Assembly: GCA_008711295.1 (NCBI GenBank)
Contig: VUYV01000123.1
Location: 2,774,283-2,838,282, forward strand
From: Anarhynchus alexandrinus
Taxonomy: Eukaryota; Chordata; Aves; Charadriiformes; Charadriidae
DNA length: 64,000 nucleotides
Direction: 5' to 3'
Shown piece by piece: positions 35,668 to 47,257 of this stretch. A model generated the notes under the pieces. It worked only from the letters and a program-made list of their open reading frames with translations, was not told the origin of the DNA and searched no databases. The stretch's first letter is position 1. Every line of letters starts with the position of its first letter. A program made the translations under genes and the position numbers.

Positions 35668-38600
35668 TCAACTGTTGTGTTACAATGTTTTAAGGACATA
35701 AAAAGTGTCAGATTTACAAAACTGCAGCCTTCTGGGTCAGGAAAAGTATTAAACTAATTTGCATCATTCATTAAACCTAAATGTGGAGTTTTCACATTAA
35801 AATACCCTTGTGCTTGACATTCTGTGAACAATATAGAAAAATACTAATTTACTTAGCAGAAAAAGCTGCAAAGCAGCCCCTTCTTATATGTAATATAGCA
35901 TTTTCATTGTCTTTCCCTTGTATCCCTCATGTCAAATAAAATAGATTTGAAGATTTTTTTTGCCTGTCTGTCAACAAGCCTAGTAAGTGGACAGTCACAA
36001 GAAATGGAATTGTTCTTTCAAGCTAATAGGATGTTTTGTGAAACCTTAATTAGTTGTGGGGTTTTTTTTTCATGAACAGAGCAAAGCATCTCTTCTAATA
36101 CAATGGCTTTTAGTCAATCTTATTTATATTGTCAAGTGGTAAGTTATCTGAAGGAAAGGTATTTGTGGAATAGGGAAATAACAGCTGAATTGATTTAAGA
36201 AAACTTACTACTAAGATAAATTCTCAAATATTTTATCAAGTGGTAGTCTTAGCACTTGTTTTTCCACTTTCTGTCACTACAATATCAAAATATCTGTTAT
36301 TATTTAGTTTATTGTAAATTGGATTTACCTGGTGGAGGGAAAGGATTTAAATATTTAATGTGTTTTTTGAACTTGTCTGAGCTTTTTCTACTACCTTAGA
36401 GGCATCTCAGTCAGCTTAAAGAATGACCGGAGCTGGAGATTTTTAATTGTTTTATTATAGTTTTACAGAATGTTTGTTTTTTGAGTTCTATATATTGTGT
36501 GTCTCACAGTGAAAAATGCACCTACACATGGCAGGCCCACTTTTAACTGAAATTCTTGCAATAAGGCTAGCAATTTCTTTTCAGAATTTGAGGGTGTGCA
36601 AGTGACTATCTCAGGTATAGCCAAAAGACTTCTCCACCAAACATACATGACTTTGCCACAAAGTTGTAGTTTGCACCTAGTGGTTAAACAAGCCACTACA
36701 GTCATACCATGCTCTGCTGCATCTCTCTGAAACATATTTTTTGTGGTTAAGAAGCATTGGTGAGAATAAAGATCAAAGACCTTTGTCATGGAGCAGTTGG
36801 CAGCAGTAATATACCACTTATCTTCTATTCCTGCTTAATATGCAAACCACTCCATGCTACTGCCTGTAGGAAGCTACTGTTGAGACATAATATCAAAGTA
36901 TCATACACTGTATACACAGCTTTTCTAGCACATTGGTAGTTACACTTTAGCAAGAACAATATTCTCTGGAAGAAAAGGAGGCTGAATATTAAACAGGTGT
37001 TATTAACTAGTTTTGATAAGACTTATACATTAAATATGGATTTCTTTTTCAGATAATAGCAATATTTATATCAATTTAGGTTTGGATGTTTTCATCAAGT
37101 TTCACCAATATGTGCTCAAAATCCTATGATTTTTCTTTTCCCCTCTGTTGCAGGAAGAGTTTTTTGCTAGCTATGGAGTAAACAAAAGGTTAGGTGTCAA
37201 GAACATGACTCAAAATACAGTGATCAGATCAAATTTATCTGTACAGTAATGTAACCTGCTAGTGATATTGTTGGGAAAAAGGAAGGAATAGGGAGACAAG
37301 CAGGAAACAGTCAAAAAGAGGATAGACAGGAGGAGCTGCTCTTTGTCTGTCACTAGAACTAGTCCTCTACTTTTCTATTGGTAGTCTGAATTGCACTACT
37401 GATTTAAGAGGGAGCTAGAAACTAAAGTTGGCATTTTAGATCAGCAGCAGGGGTGTTTTATGGAAGGTTGCTTTCCAGACAGATACAAAAGAAACCTCTC
37501 TGTTCAAATTGCAATGATTTAGTGTTTGCGGGCTGCTGATATTGCTTTGGGATAATCTGAAGTCCTTCTTTCATGAAAAATTTGCCAATGCTACCTCCTT
37601 TTAAAAGTATCTGCCAAATTGTGACACTGTTCTGTCTGGGCCTAGAGTTTTGGTGATCCACAGAGAGGTTGCTGGAGTGTATCACAGGGACAGACTGTTT
37701 GTTGCACATGGTTTAAATCAAATCAGGCATTGAAGTAGTTTATCGATTTACTAATGACACTCAACTGCCAGTCAGTGAACCATATGTTCAGGATCGATAT
37801 CAACAATAAAGTAGATACCAGACACTTACAAAACGTCAGTAAACTCCTGTACATTTCTAAACACCTTTTTATAACTAATGCCAAAGCATTCTAATTCTCA
37901 CACACATCCACAGTTACATGCATGTACACACCCTCCACAGGGCATGTGGATCCCCATCCCCCTTTCCCCTGAGTGTGAGTTCCCCTACTTACTTACACCT
38001 TTTCTGGGAGAGAGTGGTGCTCTTGATTTATACCCATCCAGCTCCCTAAAACCTGCTAATGCACGTGTCTGGGAGAAAGTTCCCCATGAGTTACCTGAGG
38101 TGGAATCTCTACTTGTTGCATCTCTCATTTTGAGACTACTAGCTGGATGCAGACTACTTACACAGTCTCATTGAGAGGCAGCTCTGACTGTTCTTGTCGG
38201 ACGTCCTGCTGCCATGGGGCATCTGATGGCAGTGTCAAGCCGTGTGTGGACTACTGTTGTGTTTCTCTCTTCTCTATCCCCCACCACAAACTTCTGTGCT
38301 TTCTTTGTACTAATTTTCAAGCTGACTTCTCTGTTGCAAAAAAAATCTCTATGTAATTCCCTAGCTACTGTTTAATTTCTCTTATTGATACTTTACTTTT
38401 TAGTATTAACAATTTTGAGAAAATGCCTTCTCAGACAGGTCACTGTGTTGTTCCATTCAGAGCACTAAAACTAAGTGCCTGTCACTTCCTTTAGCAAGTT
38501 GTTCCACTATTTCACAAGCTCTATTTTAGCTCAGCTGAAGGTGGTAGTATAAACAAATTAATTATTTCTGTACAGTTTTCTACCTTCTTTACTTTGCATG

Positions 38601-38996
38601 AAATAAAATTAATACACAGCTTTTAATACGTAGAAGAAAGTGAGGTTTGACCACTTCTTCTTTCTTTGTACACTGGTAAAAAGGAAAATATTGGGAGACT
38701 ACAAACTTAGTGGGAAAAAAGAAACACAAACAAAACAACAACAACAAAACAACAAAAAACCCCTCACAGTATAAATAATGTAGATCAAATTCAAATGCTG
38801 TGGGAATATCTTTCATTTCACTTCCATGTTGAGAGACAGCAATTAAACTGAATGAAAAAGACCTGCTTATGAATCTTTTGTAAAGCTCTGAAAAATTAAG
38901 GCAGATTTTCATAATGCTGGTAAAGGTTGTGGTCACATCACTGCAAATTAGACATTAGAAAATCCTATGAAATACTGTAAGGATTGGAATCAGCTT
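35668..38996. other. Unique noncoding DNA
   Basis: No recognised gene or transposable element. A minus-strand frame of 108 codons (36,463-36,789) and a plus-strand frame of 98 codons (37,878-38,174) show no motif I know. An A/C-rich low-complexity patch lies at about 38,720-38,762. Confidence 0.5.
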
Positions 38997-39757
38997 TGTC
39001 AGATGCCGACTGTTAGAGGAAAATATATTCTCTGGGATCTGATAGCCCAAAAGAGGTGAGGCTGCAGCACCTCTGTGCCCCCAGGTCCAGTCAGTAACAA
39101 GGCTGAAGATGTAGCCCCATTAGGCACAGGTACACAGAGAACACATATACATCACATGTATAGACATATACACAGCCAGCCACACAGATCACAGACAGAC
39201 ACACAGAGCACTCACAAGAACAGACAGCACCAACAGGCTCCCCTCTGGCTGAGCTGGATAGAGGTTCATTGGTAAGAGTATACATTTATAGACAGACACA
39301 CACAGAGAATTCTCTAGGACTCCCCTCGGCCCCAGTAGCAAACCTCCCATGATACTGCTTTTAGAGACTCTCCTGGCTCCCAGACCATTCTATCTACTCA
39401 TAGGTTAGTTTGGCTTGGTTTTTTGCTAGCGATCACACACTCGCTCATGCACCCTTTCCTGCTGCTGGCAGCATGGACACACAGGCTTCTGGCCTCGACC
39501 CAACCCTTGTGGCTGGCATTTGGTTTCACTCTGGTCTCTCCAAGATCTGGCACCCAGGCATATGGGCCTTCCAGCCCACAGTCCCAGCTCAGCTACTGGC
39601 TTCCAGACCTACATTCGATTCAGTTCCTTGCACCACAGACATTCGGGCGCTCCAACCCATGGTCTGACTCCAGTTGCTTGTGCTCAGACCCCTATACACA
39701 CATGCACATAGGCACAGAGTGAACAGGGAGTCCCTCACGCAGCAAAATACTTAGGAA

Positions 39758-39763
39758 TTTAAT
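39758..39763 (-). promoter_or_regulatory. Likely LTR polyadenylation signal (ATTAAA)
   Basis: Minus-strand ATTAAA sits about 90 bases downstream of the TATA-like box in element sense, as expected for the R region of an LTR. Confidence 0.45.
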
Positions 39764-39849
39764 AAGAAGATAGGACAGGCTGTGCTGTTCAGTCACAGAA
39801 CGTGGCCAATGAAGTGCATCGATCAGCAAATTATTTACGTATAGACAGC

Positions 39850-39858
39850 CCTTTTATC
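39850..39858 (-). promoter_or_regulatory. TATA-like box of the ERVK-type LTR
   Basis: Minus-strand GATAAAAGG in the centre of the LTR, upstream of the presumed polyadenylation signal. Confidence 0.5.
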
Positions 39859-40136
39859 CTCTTACCACTCCATTTTCCCACAGTTGTTCCTCCCCAGATC
39901 AGCTCAATCCATCCCTTTCCCCACCTTTGTTTCTTCCTTTGATGGTGTCCTTTCCTTTGTGTTCTTAATTTGCTTTCCTGCCTGATATTGTGCCCCTGTG
40001 CTCCTCTGGGCTTGTGGAAATGGACATTTTAAGGGCTGATTGTGCTCCTGTGATGGGCACAGGAAGACTACTATTTGGGTTTCTGCCTTTGTCTCTCTGT
40101 GCTCCTTTGTGATTGTGGAGATGAGCTTTTATCACA

Positions 40137-40196
40137 TAGCCTAACAAGGCTTAGATCACGACACTGGCAGGTAGGGTTCTCGTACACTGATGCCAA
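40137..40196 (-). mobile_element. ERVL internal stub with a worn primer-binding site
   Basis: Immediately after the ERVL-type LTR end (40,197) the minus strand reads T then TGGCATCAGTGTACGAGAAC (site 40,174-40,195 on the plus strand). This is a weak match to the tRNA-Leu type site TGGTGTCAG... used by ERVL elements. About 40 further internal bases follow, then the ERVK-type LTR begins. No ERVL sequence is recognised beyond that LTR. Confidence 0.55.
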
Positions 40197-40825
40197 TGTG
40201 AGAACAATTTTTCTCATTTGGCATCATATTCAGTGGGGGCTTAATTCAGCTGTGTGATACAAAAGTGTATCGAGATCCCAGGATGACGATCACGTCATCA
40301 GTAGGCACTGGAAAAGTCCCAGACTGGACTTAGTGACAGACGGGAACTGGATTCCAAAGCTGGATTCAGGAACACACAGATTGGGATCAAAGGCAGATGA
40401 ACAGACAGAATCCTCAGATGCAGGCCATTGAAGAAAGAGGCCTAACCCATTTGATCCCTCAGCTTTTATATTGAGCATGATGCAGATGGGATGCAATAAC
40501 CTGTTGGTCAGTTTTGGGTCACCTGTCCTGTCCACTCCTCCCTGCAGGTGGGACCCCTCTACACTCTCCTGCTTCTGAATCTCCAATGGGGCACATAACA
40601 AAGTTAGCTGGCCTTGGCTCTTATAGCAGTAAGCATAAGCAAGAACCTAGCTGCATGCCATTCCTTGGTATTAACTATAAACATTAGATCTTGTCATTCT
40701 GGAAGCAGACACCGTCTGAAAAATATGCCTTTAATTTCAGAGAGTGCAGTCAGGTAGAAGAGACTTAACTGAAAAGTAAAATTACTGAAAAGAAAATCGG
40801 TTCTGTTCTGTCTCAAACCAGGACA
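40197..40825 (-). mobile_element. ERVL-type 5' LTR
   Basis: The minus strand begins at 40,825 with TGTCCTGGTTTGAGACAGAA and ends at 40,197 with TTCTCACA, directly followed by the putative primer-binding site. That marks it as the 5' LTR of an element whose body is gone. A TATA-like ATATAAAAG lies on the minus strand at 40,463-40,471, preceded by a CATC-rich box. It is moderately diverged. Confidence 0.8.
40463..40471 (-). promoter_or_regulatory. TATA-like box of the ERVL-type LTR
   Basis: Minus-strand ATATAAAAG inside the LTR, in the usual core-promoter position. Confidence 0.5.
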
Positions 40826-41001
40826 GAGTAGTATGCAGCCACTTACATGTAGACAGCTTAATCTGAAACTGAATCCCTACTAGGTTTCACTGGCAGTCTT
40901 TAACTGCTCTATAGTCAACAATATAGAAGGTGGTGGTGGGAGGGTGGGTGTGGAAATGTTGCTTTTGATAGCAGGAGCGAAATAACTGGATAGCAATATA
41001 C

Positions 41002-41986
41002 CATAGAATCATAGAATCATTATGGCTGGAAAAGACCTTTAAGATCATCAAGTCCAACCATTATCTAACTCTACCAGGCCCACTTCTAAACCATGTCCCT
41101 AAGCACCGTATCTAGACAGCTTTTAAATACATCCAATGATGGCAATTCAACCACTTCCTTGGGCAGCCTGTTTCAGTCTTTGATAACACTTTCAGGGTCG
41201 TTTTTCCTAATGTCTACCCTAAACCTCTCCTGGTGCAACTTGATGCTGTTTCCTCTTGTCCTATTGGTTGTAACTTATGAGAAGAGACCAATGCCCACCT
41301 CTCTACAACCTCCTTCCAGGTAGTTGTAGAGAGCAATAAGGTCTCCCATCAGCTTCCTTTTCTTCAGACTAAACAACCCCAAGTTCCTCAGCCGCTCCTC
41401 ATAAGACTTATTCTCAAGACCCTTCAACAACTTCATTGTCCTTCTCTGGACCCTCTCCAACATCTTAATGTCTTTCTTATACTGTGGCACCCAAAACTGA
41501 ACACAGCACTCAAGGTGTGGCCTCTCCAGTGCCAAGCACAGGGGCACAATCTCCTCTCTGGTACTGCTGGTTACACTATCCCTGATGCAGGCTAGGATGC
41601 CATTTGCCTTCTTGGCCACCTGGACACACTGATGGCTCATGTTCAGCCAGCTGTCAATCAGCATTCCCAGGTCATTTTCTACCAGGCAGCTTTCCAGCCA
41701 CTCCTCCCCAAGCCTGTAATGTTGCACGGGGTTTTTGTGGCCCAAGTGCAGGACTCGGCACTTGGGTTTGTTGAAGCTCATGTTATTGGCTTCAGCCCAT
41801 CGATGCAGCCTATCCTGCTCTCTCTAAGGACCCCTCCTACCCTCAAGCAGATCAACACTCCCACCTAACCTGGTGTCGTTTGCAAACTTATTGAGGGTGC
41901 TCTCAATCTCCTCGTCAAGGTCATTAATAAAGATATTAAACAGAAGTGGCCCCAACACTGAGCTCCATGGAACACCACTTGTGACC
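41002..41986 (-). mobile_element. CR1 LINE, 5'-truncated, about 1 kb
   Basis: The plus strand starts with two CATAGAAT units, which is the CR1 3' end in reverse, then CR1 3' UTR and the C-terminal part of ORF2, ending at about 41,986 near CCACTTGTGACC. It is 5'-truncated, as is normal for CR1. Divergence is moderate: the ORF2 remnant is open for 168 codons and then meets a stop. Part of this copy (41,510-41,975) is repeated next door by misassembly. Confidence 0.95.
41275..41781 (-). pseudogene. CR1 ORF2 C-terminal remnant (168 codons)
   Basis: This is the C-terminal domain of the CR1 polyprotein, downstream of the reverse-transcriptase palm. Recognisable pieces include [16 protein letters not shown] near the start, [19 protein letters not shown] in the middle and [17 protein letters not shown] later. 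The frame ends early after GIGLFS, before the expected final ~60 residues, whose worn coding sequence continues in the 3' direction. The upstream catalytic domain is absent through 5' truncation. It cannot be functional. Confidence 0.9.
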
Positions 41987-42038
41987 ATGTTCATTATGAC
42001 AAAGGGCTAGATAGCTGAAAGTAATGGGTCTTGTAAAG

Positions 42039-42588
42039 TCTCATGGGAGAATGTGGTTATATGTACTTTGGACTGGTTTGTNGGTACTGCTGGTTACACT
42101 ATCCCTGATGCAGGCTAGGATGCCATTTGCCTTCTTGGCCACCTGGACACACTGATGGCTCATGTTCAGCCAGCTGTCAATCAGCATTCCCAGGTCATTT
42201 TCTACCAGGCAGCTTTCCAGCCACTCCTCCCCAAGCCTGTAATGTTGCACGGGGTTTTTGTGGCCCAAGTGCAGGACTCGGCACTTGGGTTTGTTGAAGC
42301 TCATGTTATTGGCTTCAGCCCATCGATGCAGCCTATCCTGCTCTCTCTAAGGACCCCTCCTACCCTCAAGCAGATCAACACTCCCACCTAACCTGGTGTC
42401 GTTTGCAAACTTATTGAGGGTGCTCTCAATCTCCTCGTCAAGGTCATTAATAAAGATATTAAACAGGAGTGGCCCCAACACTGAGCTCCATGGAACACNT
42501 CAAGGTGTGGCCTCTCCAGTGCCAAGCACAGGGGCACAATCTCCTCTCTCATGGAGAATGTGGTTATATGTACTTTGGACTGGTTTGT
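42039..42588. repeat. Scrambled duplicated segment bounded by single Ns
   Basis: Bases 42,083-42,498 copy 41,560-41,975 with one substitution that I can see (41,944 A versus 42,467 G). Bases 42,500-42,549 copy 41,510-41,559. Bases 42,547-42,588 copy 42,039-42,081 with one base missing. Ns sit at 42,082 and 42,499. The simplest reading is two alleles laid end to end: one with the full CR1 and one lacking 482 bases (41,560-42,041). The CR1 open frames and shadows in this stretch are duplicates of those in the first copy. Confidence 0.92.
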
Positions 42589-44791
42589 GTTGTTCTGTAC
42601 CTTGTACTGTATCTCACATGGGTTCAAAGTAGGAACGAAGTGCTTTCACTCTGATTTTCAGCATAGTGAATACAGTCTGTTTCTTCATTGTACTGTCACT
42701 GGAAATACAGAAATAAGTTATCAGCATAACAATTATGTTTAGTTTAAAATCTGTACATATTAACTTTCAAACAAACTCTAACATGGTTCATGGTGCACTG
42801 AGAAGTCTCTCTGTTTAGCTAAAGCAATTAATCTTATGATAGAAAAGGCAGATTCAGCAAATGAGGATTTAAGAAATCTGGCTTTTGCAGATCTCAGACC
42901 CCAAAACACCTGCTCCCGTAGCTTATCTGAGTGTGAAAGGCTGATCAAGCACTATGTTATTACTTTTAGCTACTGCACCACTCAGATTATAGAATCACTG
43001 TGCCCTCCCTTCAGATTTCTAGAAAGCTTTATGCCTCAGGGGTTTCTTATGACCCTATGGGGACTTCAAGTCAAAGGTCCTTCAGGACCCAAAGACCCTT
43101 CAGTCCTTGGGGACTGAACATAGTCTCAGAGGACACTAATGAGGAATTCTGAGGATGAAGAAGGCTTCAACTGCAGCTAGTCCTTGAATGAGGATTACTA
43201 GGAAAAAAAGAATCTGTGCATTTTTTATCTTACACTGCACCCGCATAAAAAAAGTCAACCTGAGGTACAGTATCTAATGAATAAAAATATTTTTTAAAGT
43301 TCTATCCTCAGCTTGCTAAACCAGTGAACTCAACAGATTTTTAAAGGATAAACAATACTGTGCTGGAGCAGCAGATTTATGGATACATAGGAGAAACAGG
43401 TGCAAAGGACTTAACAGGAAAGAAAGATGCTGAGATGATATTATGTGAAACTGTAACATTGTATTTTGTGATGCATTTTAGCTTAAGTCCTTGCTGAAGG
43501 ATAAACCAGATTTCTGTTTTATCTTCGTGGATCTTCAAGATAACTTTCAAGTAAAGTCCATCACACTCTTTACTATGAAATTAAAGACAATACAGAAAAT
43601 ATTAATAATATCTTGAATATTGTGGCGAGCTTCAACAGATGTGGAGAGTAAAAGCCTTGGGATTTCTCACACAGTCTTCCTCTCTTTGTTGTTGCTGTGG
43701 GTTTTTTTTCCTTCAAGAATTGTTTAATTATGGTGTTTAATACACAGATTCCCTTCTAGCCTTCATTCAGAAGTGGTCTTTCAGTACTTATAACGATAGC
43801 ATGTAATCTGTATGACCCAGGCTCTTCACTGTTGAAAAGTACACTCTCAGTGCAGATGAGCATTCTCAGTTAGCTTCTAATCACTACAGAATATAGTTGT
43901 AAATTGATATTTAATGTCTTCTCAGCTAGAAAAAATCATCCAGGCATTAGAATAGTATCTAAGTAATCTCTTCAGTATCTGGTGAATACGAAACTAGAGC
44001 ACTGGCATTGTGGTCAATGAACACAGCATGATCTTTACAAGAGCGATTCTATCCTGTCTTCACAAGCCTGTCTCACTCTGCTGAAAGTAGATAAGCTCAG
44101 CTCTGCTTCACACTAGCTGTAACAAAAACCCAAATTTATCTCCAAATCAGTCAGTCCATAGTTATCATTAATTTCACAGAGTACGAGAACTGTAGAGCTT
44201 AGAACTGATTTAAATCCACATCTGAGCCCATAAATCCATGCTGGTGGGTTAAATATTCTATGGAAGGTTTTTCTTTGTAAGTAAAGTTAAGAGTATTAAC
44301 TTATATCCAGAGTTGAACAACTACTCAGCTCTCTGTCTTTCACTCTAGACTGACCTGTAGAGGGACAGCTAGAATGAATCTACCACATGGAGTGCCTTTC
44401 AGGTGATTGCCACAGCTCATCCTATATGATACCTGCCACTTACATACTTTTCCACATCTTTGATTCTTCATGTATGTACTTACGCAGGGCCTACCGGTGT
44501 ACTAATTAATTTAAATTGATAGGGAATGTTCACATTGAGACTGTCACTGAAACCGGTCATTTATGTGGTTAAAATGTTAAAACAGTTTCTCGTATAAAAA
44601 TTTCAAAATAGTTTCTCATATAAAAATGTCATGTGCCAATTAACACTCCCAAACAAATTCCAAGCTTGGTCCAAGACTTGGCATAACCTATTTCCAATAG
44701 ACAATTTGCAAATATACACCCTAACTGGGATGGGATGGAGAATTTAAAGTATTGGATGAGGTAATTTCTTATTGGACTGAGCACACAACTA
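42589..44791. other. Unique AT-rich noncoding DNA
   Basis: No recognised gene. A ~26-bp unit (AGTTTCTCGTATAAAAATTT..) is repeated about 1.8 times at 44,584-44,630. Open frames are short. Confidence 0.5.
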
Positions 44792-45441
44792 ATGAATTTT
44801 ACTGAAAGCATAGACATAGTCAACATTCTCTCTAAAACGCCTATGATCTCTGCACTGCTATTTCTTTTGGGTGGACTGAAAAACATAATCTGGAAGCATG
44901 TAAGTAGCACAGAAGATTTGGTGTATAGAGATATTCCCTTTGATTCCCTTTGCATTACTATTCAACGCTGTGCTACATCACAGGAGCATCACAGCCTTGC
45001 CTTGATCAACAGTTCCGTAACTGAATGCAATGAACTGTGGCTGCCATGGCTATGCACACAAGAATTGAGTGTGACAAGCCTTAATATGGGTTATGGATCG
45101 ACAGGTGATACTGTGTCAGCACCCAACAGGTTGGTGACAAGCCCTGCCCAGAGACTTACACAGAAGATATCTGGAGCGAGTGCCCTGTTACTGCAGGCTG
45201 GGCTGTACCAACTCGCTAGTTTGGTGATTGGGGAATGTCTCTGTTAACCATACCAGTGTGTGTGCATCTTGGACCTCTTCACATATTGAGCTTAGCAGTG
45301 TCACATGGTCTGGTGTTTCTTTTCCCTCCTTGACACAGCACTGGAAGATAATTCAGAATGAGGTATCATATCGTGTTCCTCCAAGTTCTTTGCCAAACTC
45401 CATAGCAGTCTCCAAGTGTAACTCTAACTGCTATGTCATTG
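44792..45441 (+). pseudogene. Possible decayed exon with thrombospondin type 1 repeat (TSR) features
   Basis: Two overlapping plus-strand frames (44,792-45,247 and 45,228-45,449) and a third broken frame carry TSR-like pieces. In the third frame, 45,172-45,216 reads WSECPVTAGWAVPTR, close to the TSR core WSxCSVTCGxGxxxR but without its second cysteine. Just upstream, 45,109-45,156 reads YCVSTQQVGDKPCPET, interrupted on its left by TAA (45,082) and TGA (45,106). In the last frame, 45,417-45,434 reads CNSNCY, followed by a strong donor ATTG|GTAAGT at 45,441/45,442 in phase 1, the phase usual for extracellular modules. Several frame changes and stops mean it is not a working exon. The pieces recall multi-TSR proteins such as the THSD7 family. 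Low confidence, as this rests on short motifs read by eye. Confidence 0.25.
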
Positions 45442-47257
45442 GTAAGTAACTATTTCACTTTAATAGTTTAAAAATTATATCATATTTGACTAAAATATTA
45501 GGCCTAAATTCCTGCCCTAAGTTGTTAGTTTGTTACACAATTTAAAAACTTAATATTTATATAGCCGCATTTTTCAAGTGGGTAACATAATTTTCATTAT
45601 AAATGAAAAAAAGATATTAGCATGTAATAAAAATGTTTGAAGATATTCAGATTTTAATGAACAGGTAATTCTTTCCCCAGCTGCCTTCCTGGTGTTGTAA
45701 AGATTGAATAGTCTGCTAAGCAGACTATTCTGTACTTCTGGGGTAAAATTCTGCCTTGAGTTAATGAAAACTTAACTGTGTCTCTGAGCAGTGGAAATAG
45801 ATCCATCTCCGTTGTTCAGAAAGTGGGCTTTCATCTGTACATTAGTGTTTCTCACTGTGGTTATAATAGCAATTCCAAAAGTACTTTAAACTTTTATTAC
45901 AAACTTTGCTACTTTGGGAACTATACAAGCAGCAGATTTATGATGAGACATAGGACAGCTTTTCAAAACAAGTCTGGTTTTATTACTCAACTGGAATGTA
46001 AAGTTTTATGGGTTGGAATTGAAAAACAAAAGATTTGATGTCCATATTGGTAGTATTGTGTTCTGATGAGTATGAGGCTTCATCTCTGTCTCAATCCTGA
46101 GCAGCAGAGTTTTTATCACTAATATCCTATTGAGACAATTCTTTGTTCTAAATTCTGCTCATGCTGTTTTCATATGCTTCTTCAGTCAGGTATTCATTAA
46201 AACTTGATATACAGTCATTCATCTTTCATTGTACTGTTATAGCAACTCCAATCTAATGTTCAGATTTTTGTAGTTCTTTGTACAAATGCAGACATACTCA
46301 TCTGAATAATGCCAACCTCTTACTTCCTTGTTTTTAGGCATAAAATTATCTCCTCAGCCATGAAAAACAATAATAAAATAACACTAAAAAAAAAAAGTTA
46401 TAGAAAAATGAGTCCTATTTACCTGTTAATGAAAATAACACAGAGGCTTTTAATGCTCTGCACACTACCTATATCTCAATGATATGTCATGGTATTATGT
46501 GCACAGCATGCTTAAGCAACAACTGAAAGCCTTGTTAATTGAATATCTGCCACTTTATGTGGAAAGCAGAACATTATGAGTCTTCAAGGCTTTCAAATCT
46601 AGGCTTGAGCTTCAATACTTCTGAAGTCCAGGTGGATTGGGAACTCTTTCTTTCTCTGTTCATCTTCATTGTCTTTCCATAACTACCTTATTCTCCTGTG
46701 TTTGTTCTTAGTGATAGAAAACCTAAGCGTATCTTTCAGTTAGGAGCTTTAACATGAAAAGACAAGGTGACTAGAATCTTGGGATGTATTGACGTATGAA
46801 TCAGAAGTTAAACTGTACAATCAAACACTGTAGCTATGCCTTCAGTACAGGCGATTTCCTTTAGTGTCTTGGGGACCATGGTATGACATTTGTAGTGCTT
46901 CAAAACACATAAAATTACTATAGTTATAATGGATTCACAAGGATACCAAACCTAGATTCCTCTTCTCCTCTACCTTTTAATCCCTCCTCTTTGTAATGAA
47001 TATTATTTTCATTTCTTAAGAGATCAAATTTCCGTAATAATGTAATTTTGCAAGTACATTTCATCTAATTATGGTGAAGTTAGGCAACTACAAAGTAACG
47101 AGTTGTCATATACACCTAACCAAAGCACATATGATTTCTTTCTGTCAGTCTAGCTTGCTGACTGTTTAGCTATTTATGAAGTCAACAGTAGACACTAGAA
47201 CACGATTTTATTTATATTTGATGCTTTTTTAGCATTCACTCCGAAGTGAATGCTTTT
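45442..47257. other. Unique AT-rich noncoding DNA
   Basis: No recognised gene or transposon. It contains the 25-bp palindrome listed at 45,706-45,730. Confidence 0.5.
45706..45730. repeat. Perfect palindrome, 12-bp arms with 1-bp centre
   Basis: GAATAGTCTGCT, a central A, then AGCAGACTATTC: the arms are exact reverse complements. Transcribed, it would form a very tight stem; as DNA it could extrude a small cruciform. No terminator or insertion-element context is visible. Confidence 0.95.

Larger units (their letters stand above)
38997..40136 (-). mobile_element. ERVK-type LTR (about 1.14 kb)
   Basis: The plus strand starts TGTCAGATGCCGACTG and ends GATGAGCTTTTATCACA, so the element reads on the minus strand from TGTGATAAAAGCTCATC to CGGCATCTGACA. 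In element sense it has a TATA-like GATAAAAGG (39,850-39,858), ATTAAA as a likely polyadenylation signal (39,758-39,763) and a long GT/CT-rich downstream part. Length and layout match long bird ERVK LTRs. The flanking 6-mers, CAGCTT and TAGCCT, agree at four of six positions, a possible worn target duplication. There is no coding region. It abuts an ERVL stub on the right. Confidence 0.82.

Noticed and set aside
36463..36789. Minus-strand open frame of 108 codons
   Set aside because: No recognisable domain, no splice context and no composition change. It is within chance expectation for the window.
41632..42632. Plus-strand open frames of 78 codons, present twice, and others nearby
   Set aside because: They are antisense to CR1 ORF2, and the duplicates come from the misassembled copy.
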